From Candidatus Woesearchaeota archaeon (GTDB lineage: Archaea > Nanobdellota > Nanobdellia > Woesearchaeales > SM23-78), in assembly GCA_011372335.1 (NCBI GenBank), contig DRSY01000167.1, positions 1 to 7,732 of the forward strand: a DNA stretch of 7,732 bases, read 5' to 3'. The notes below the pieces were generated by a model. That model saw nothing but the letters and a program-made list of their open reading frames with translations. It was not told where the DNA came from and made no database searches. Shown here piece after piece: positions 5,987 through 7,732 of the stretch. How positions within the stretch are numbered: the stretch's first letter is position 1; each line of letters opens with the position of its first letter. A program made the translations under genes and the position numbers.

Positions 5987-6027
5987 CTGTAATAATGGTT
6001 TCTCAACAAAGGGGAGTGTGTTTTTCA

Positions 6028-6762
6028 ATGGTTGATATACCAAAGGTTATTCCGAATGTTATTCCTGGTCCTAAGCCAAGAAAAGCTCCTATACACATAG
6101 CTATTAGCACAGGAGGAATCCGGGTATGGGCTGAGGAGAACAACAGGGGGTTAGACAGAGCATTGGAGAAGCACTTGGAATTATTGGATGACCTCGTGGA
6201 CTTACAGTTAAAGCACGGGAACAGCGTTTTAACAATCAACCTCGCAGAGGACGACCCTGAGATCCTAGACGGAACAAAGGAGTTCTTCAAGCACCTCATT
6301 AATGATGAGAGAATACATAATAACCAGGTAAGAGTATTTATAATAGGGCAGTGGTACGAACTTGACTTAGAACTCACCGAGATATTTAAGGAGCTCATGG
6401 AGAAGACCAAGGATTATGATAAGTACTTCCTTAACTTCTGTGTTAATTATGACGGTCAAGAAGAAGTTTTAGGAGCGATAAGGCTTATCGTGAAGAAGAT
6501 ACTTGCTGACAAGCTTAAAGAAGAAGACCTCACAAACGAGGTTATAAAACAGAATCTTTACACATCTTATTTTCCTCCTCCCGAGCTAATAATAGAGACT
6601 GCTTGGAAGTACTCAGGCGTGCTCTTATGGGACGCGAAAGGCGCATTAATATATTTCACAAAGAAGCCCTGGTTAGCCTTTGAGAAGAAGGAGTACGAGA
6701 AAGCAATCCGGTTTTATAATAAAGAAGTTGATAGACTTGATAAGCAAGAAGAGAAAGAATAA
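6028..6762 (+). CDS. Cis-prenyltransferase (UppS/DHDDS) fold protein with a degenerate active site
   Basis: A 244-residue homologue of undecaprenyl/dehydrodolichyl diphosphate synthase, which builds long cis-polyprenyl diphosphates for envelope lipid carriers. Scaffold landmarks are in order: PIHIAISTGGIRVWA (21-35) in place of HxAxIMDGNGRWA; LTINLAEDDPE; QVRVFIIGQW (100-109); YFLNFCVNYDGQEEVLGAI (133-151) matching LNxAxNYGGRxEIxxA; LYTSYFPPPELIIETAWK (177-194); and VLLWDAKGALIYFTKKPW (198-215) matching FLLWQxAYxELYFTxxxWP. Catalytic residues are replaced: Asp of MDG is Gly29, the RTSGE loop is ETAWK, the second Arg is lost with a two-residue gap, and Glu of SELYF is Ala206. The RRFGG-type end is also absent. 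The enzyme is probably inactive alone; a non-catalytic partner subunit, as NgBR/Nus1 is to DHDDS, is one possibility, but the C-terminal RxG of NgBR is missing. ATG 6028 is preferred over ATG 5995 because the predicted transcript start lies between them and GGGGAGTG (6011-6018) precedes it. Confidence 0.85.
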   Translation: MVDIPKVIPNVIPGPKPRKAPIHIAISTGGIRVWAEENNRGLDRALEKHLELLDDLVDLQLKHGNSVLTINLAEDDPEILDGTKEFFKHLINDERIHNNQVRVFIIGQWYELDLELTEIFKELMEKTKDYDKYFLNFCVNYDGQEEVLGAIRLIVKKILADKLKEEDLTNEVIKQNLYTSYFPPPELIIETAWKYSGVLLWDAKGALIYFTKKPWLAFEKKEYEKAIRFYNKEVDRLDKQEEKE

Positions 6763-6780
6763 GAGAGAAAGAATAAGAGA
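6751..6780. repeat. 14-bp tandem duplication across the stop codon of the cis-prenyltransferase-like gene
   Basis: GAGAAAGAATAAGA occurs at 6751-6764 and again at 6765-6778, with two more matching bases after it. The first copy carries the natural TAA stop (6760-6762) and the second an extra, out-of-frame TAA (6774-6776). It probably arose by slippage and leaves the protein end unchanged. Confidence 0.85.
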
Positions 6781-6845
6781 AAAAACGGTTTTGATTTACA
6801 GCATTACAGCTAAGCAGAGAAAAAGTTGACCGCATACTAAAAATA

Positions 6846-6876
6846 AAAAAATTTTTTAAGAGGAGTTAAAAATAAG
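6846..6876 (+). promoter_or_regulatory. Possible terminator and promoter between the cis-prenyltransferase-like and SurA-like genes
   Basis: The self-complementary AAAAAATTTTTT (6846-6857) has a T run that could end the upstream transcript. TTTTTTAAG (6852-6860) or GAGTTAAAAATAAG (6863-6876) could be the TATA region of the next gene, placing a transcript start near 6880-6900 and a leader of about 40-60 nt. The rest of the 178-nt gap shows no gene or structured RNA that I can recognise. Confidence 0.4.
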
Positions 6877-6926
6877 TGTTGGAAGAAGTCGGATAAGGAA
6901 AATAAAAAAAAGGTTTTTGATAAGAT

Positions 6927-6934
6927 GGGGTGAG
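6927..6934 (+). promoter_or_regulatory. Shine-Dalgarno site of the SurA-like gene
   Basis: GGGGTGAG lies 6 nt before ATG 6941 and supports that start. Confidence 0.7.
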
Positions 6935-6940
6935 AAAAAA

Positions 6941-7732
6941 ATGAGTAAGAAACAACTGCCGTACATTGTAATAATAATTGTTCTGCTCCTAATAATATCC
7001 TGGCTTACTCAGAGCTTGTTAGGAAGAAGCACGCCGCTGGATGCTATGATAAAGGAGTACCAAGCTAATCATCCTGACTCAGTGCTATCCATACAAAGAC
7101 TCAGCGGGGATAATGCAAGAGCAGTGAGTCAAGAAGTAAGTGCTTATTGCCCTGGTTTCAGCCTTGAAGAGTACTACCTCGCCCAGATTAATGATCCTGG
7201 GATGCAGGAACCTGTTTTCTTTATTATCAACCCTGTGACTGGCAGCACAGAGTGTATTATTAACAAGAGCACGAATATAAACACGAGTAAAGCAGTGCTT
7301 AGCCAGAACTTATTAGCAACGATTAATGACGAGCCAGTATACCTCGAAGAAGTTATGGCTGTTTATAATAATATCCCTGTGAGTATGAGAACAAACACTT
7401 CTCTTCAAGAATCCTTGGACCTTGTTATTAATAACAAGCTCTTATTACAAGACGCTGCTAAGAGAGGTCTTAGTATTAGCGAGGAAGAAGTTGATAATGC
7501 TATTAATGCTTTCCTTACTAATAACGGGTTAACTCTTCAGGAACTAGAACAAAACCTTGCTACTAGTGGCTCCTCAATAGAGGCGTTCAGGAGGAATATA
7601 AGGAATAGTTTGTTACTCCAAGAAGAAATAAACGATATCACTAAGAATATTACTCCGCCATCCCAAGCAGAAATAAGAGCTTATTACGAGCAGCATAATC
7701 AGAGCTTCATAACAATACCGCGGGCTGTGACA
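6941..7732 (+). CDS. Membrane-anchored SurA/PrsA-like chaperone, probable peptidyl-prolyl isomerase (3'-truncated by window end)
   Basis: An open frame of 264 codons that runs off the window without a stop. Residues 7-27 (LPYIVIIIVLLLIISWLTQSL) form one N-terminal membrane helix or uncleaved signal anchor with basic residues before it and no lipobox. A linker and an unrecognised segment (about 30-120) hold the only two cysteines, Cys70 (AYCPGF) and Cys105 (STECII), a likely disulfide outside the cell. From about 125 the pattern is that of SurA/PrsA N-terminal chaperone domains: ATINDEPVYLEEVMAVYN, then LDLVINNKLLLQDAAKRGLSISEEEVDNAI, LTLQELEQNLATSG and a FRRNIRNSLLLQEEI helix, ending PPSQAEIRAYYEQHNQSF. 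In that family the YYEQHxxxF step leads directly into a parvulin (rotamase) domain, which would lie just past the window end. The start at 6941 is supported by GGGGTGAG 6 nt upstream. It should assist folding of secreted or surface proteins. The presence of a parvulin domain is predicted, not seen. Confidence 0.85.
   Translation, partial: MSKKQLPYIVIIIVLLLIISWLTQSLLGRSTPLDAMIKEYQANHPDSVLSIQRLSGDNARAVSQEVSAYCPGFSLEEYYLAQINDPGMQEPVFFIINPVTGSTECIINKSTNINTSKAVLSQNLLATINDEPVYLEEVMAVYNNIPVSMRTNTSLQESLDLVINNKLLLQDAAKRGLSISEEEVDNAINAFLTNNGLTLQELEQNLATSGSSIEAFRRNIRNSLLLQEEINDITKNITPPSQAEIRAYYEQHNQSFITIPRAVT

Noticed and set aside
5995..6027. ATG 5995 as start of the cis-prenyltransferase-like protein
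   Set aside because: It is probably upstream of the transcript start set by the AT box, has no ribosome site, and adds eleven residues with no family match. It is not fully excluded.
6003..6410. 135-codon minus-strand frame opposite the cis-prenyltransferase-like gene
   Set aside because: Ser-rich antisense shadow with no recognisable domain; the plus-strand protein aligns across its full length with a known fold.
1..7732. CRISPR array, insertion sequence, tRNA gene or prophage signal
   Set aside because: No regularly spaced repeats, terminal inverted repeats, transposase motifs or tRNA cloverleaf with a GGTTCGAATCC-type arm were seen on either strand.

Overview
The window looks like chromosomal DNA from an archaeon, most likely a DPANN-type lineage (Woesearchaeota/Pacearchaeota-like). 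This rests on a group II chaperonin (thermosome) gene, TTTATATA-like TATA boxes about 25 bp ahead of the expected transcript starts, GGAGGTG-type Shine-Dalgarno sites, an archaeal-type A24 prepilin peptidase, and a pair of HIT-fold proteins whose N- and C-terminal features I recall from DPANN genomes. The lineage call is inference. There are no rRNA or tRNA genes, insertion sequences, CRISPR arrays or phage genes; this is a compact, gene-dense housekeeping and cell-envelope region.

Layout. (1) Bases 3-1634, minus strand: a complete thermosome subunit gene with a strong ribosome site and a clear TATA box. (2) Bases 1635-1904: a divergent promoter region with a 14-bp tandem duplication. (3) Bases 1905-3626, plus strand: a three-gene envelope operon, namely a secreted TPM-domain protein with a glycine-rich tail, an 83-residue zinc-ribbon (zf-TFIIB type) protein, and a LemA-family membrane protein. 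(4) Bases 3671-5016, plus strand: two consecutive HIT-superfamily proteins, both lacking the central catalytic histidine. (5) Bases 5060-5950, minus strand: a membrane-embedded prepilin peptidase with both catalytic aspartates, convergent with the HIT pair across a symmetric A/T terminator-like palindrome. (6) Bases 6028-6762, plus strand: a cis-prenyltransferase-fold protein in which nearly all recognised catalytic residues are replaced, divergent from the peptidase across a shared palindromic AT box. (7) From 6941 to the window end: the 5' part of a membrane-anchored SurA/PrsA-like chaperone, probably a peptidyl-prolyl isomerase whose catalytic domain lies beyond the window.

Taken together, the region mixes cytosolic folding (thermosome), extracytoplasmic folding or envelope functions (SurA-like, TPM/LemA, prepilin processing) and three proteins that keep an enzyme fold without its active site (two HIT proteins and one cis-prenyltransferase homologue). 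These three pseudoenzyme-like genes are the most interesting part. The HIT pair could be a binding or regulatory heterodimer, and the prenyltransferase homologue could be a non-catalytic partner subunit comparable in principle to NgBR/Nus1. Both ideas are hypotheses from motif loss, not demonstrated functions.
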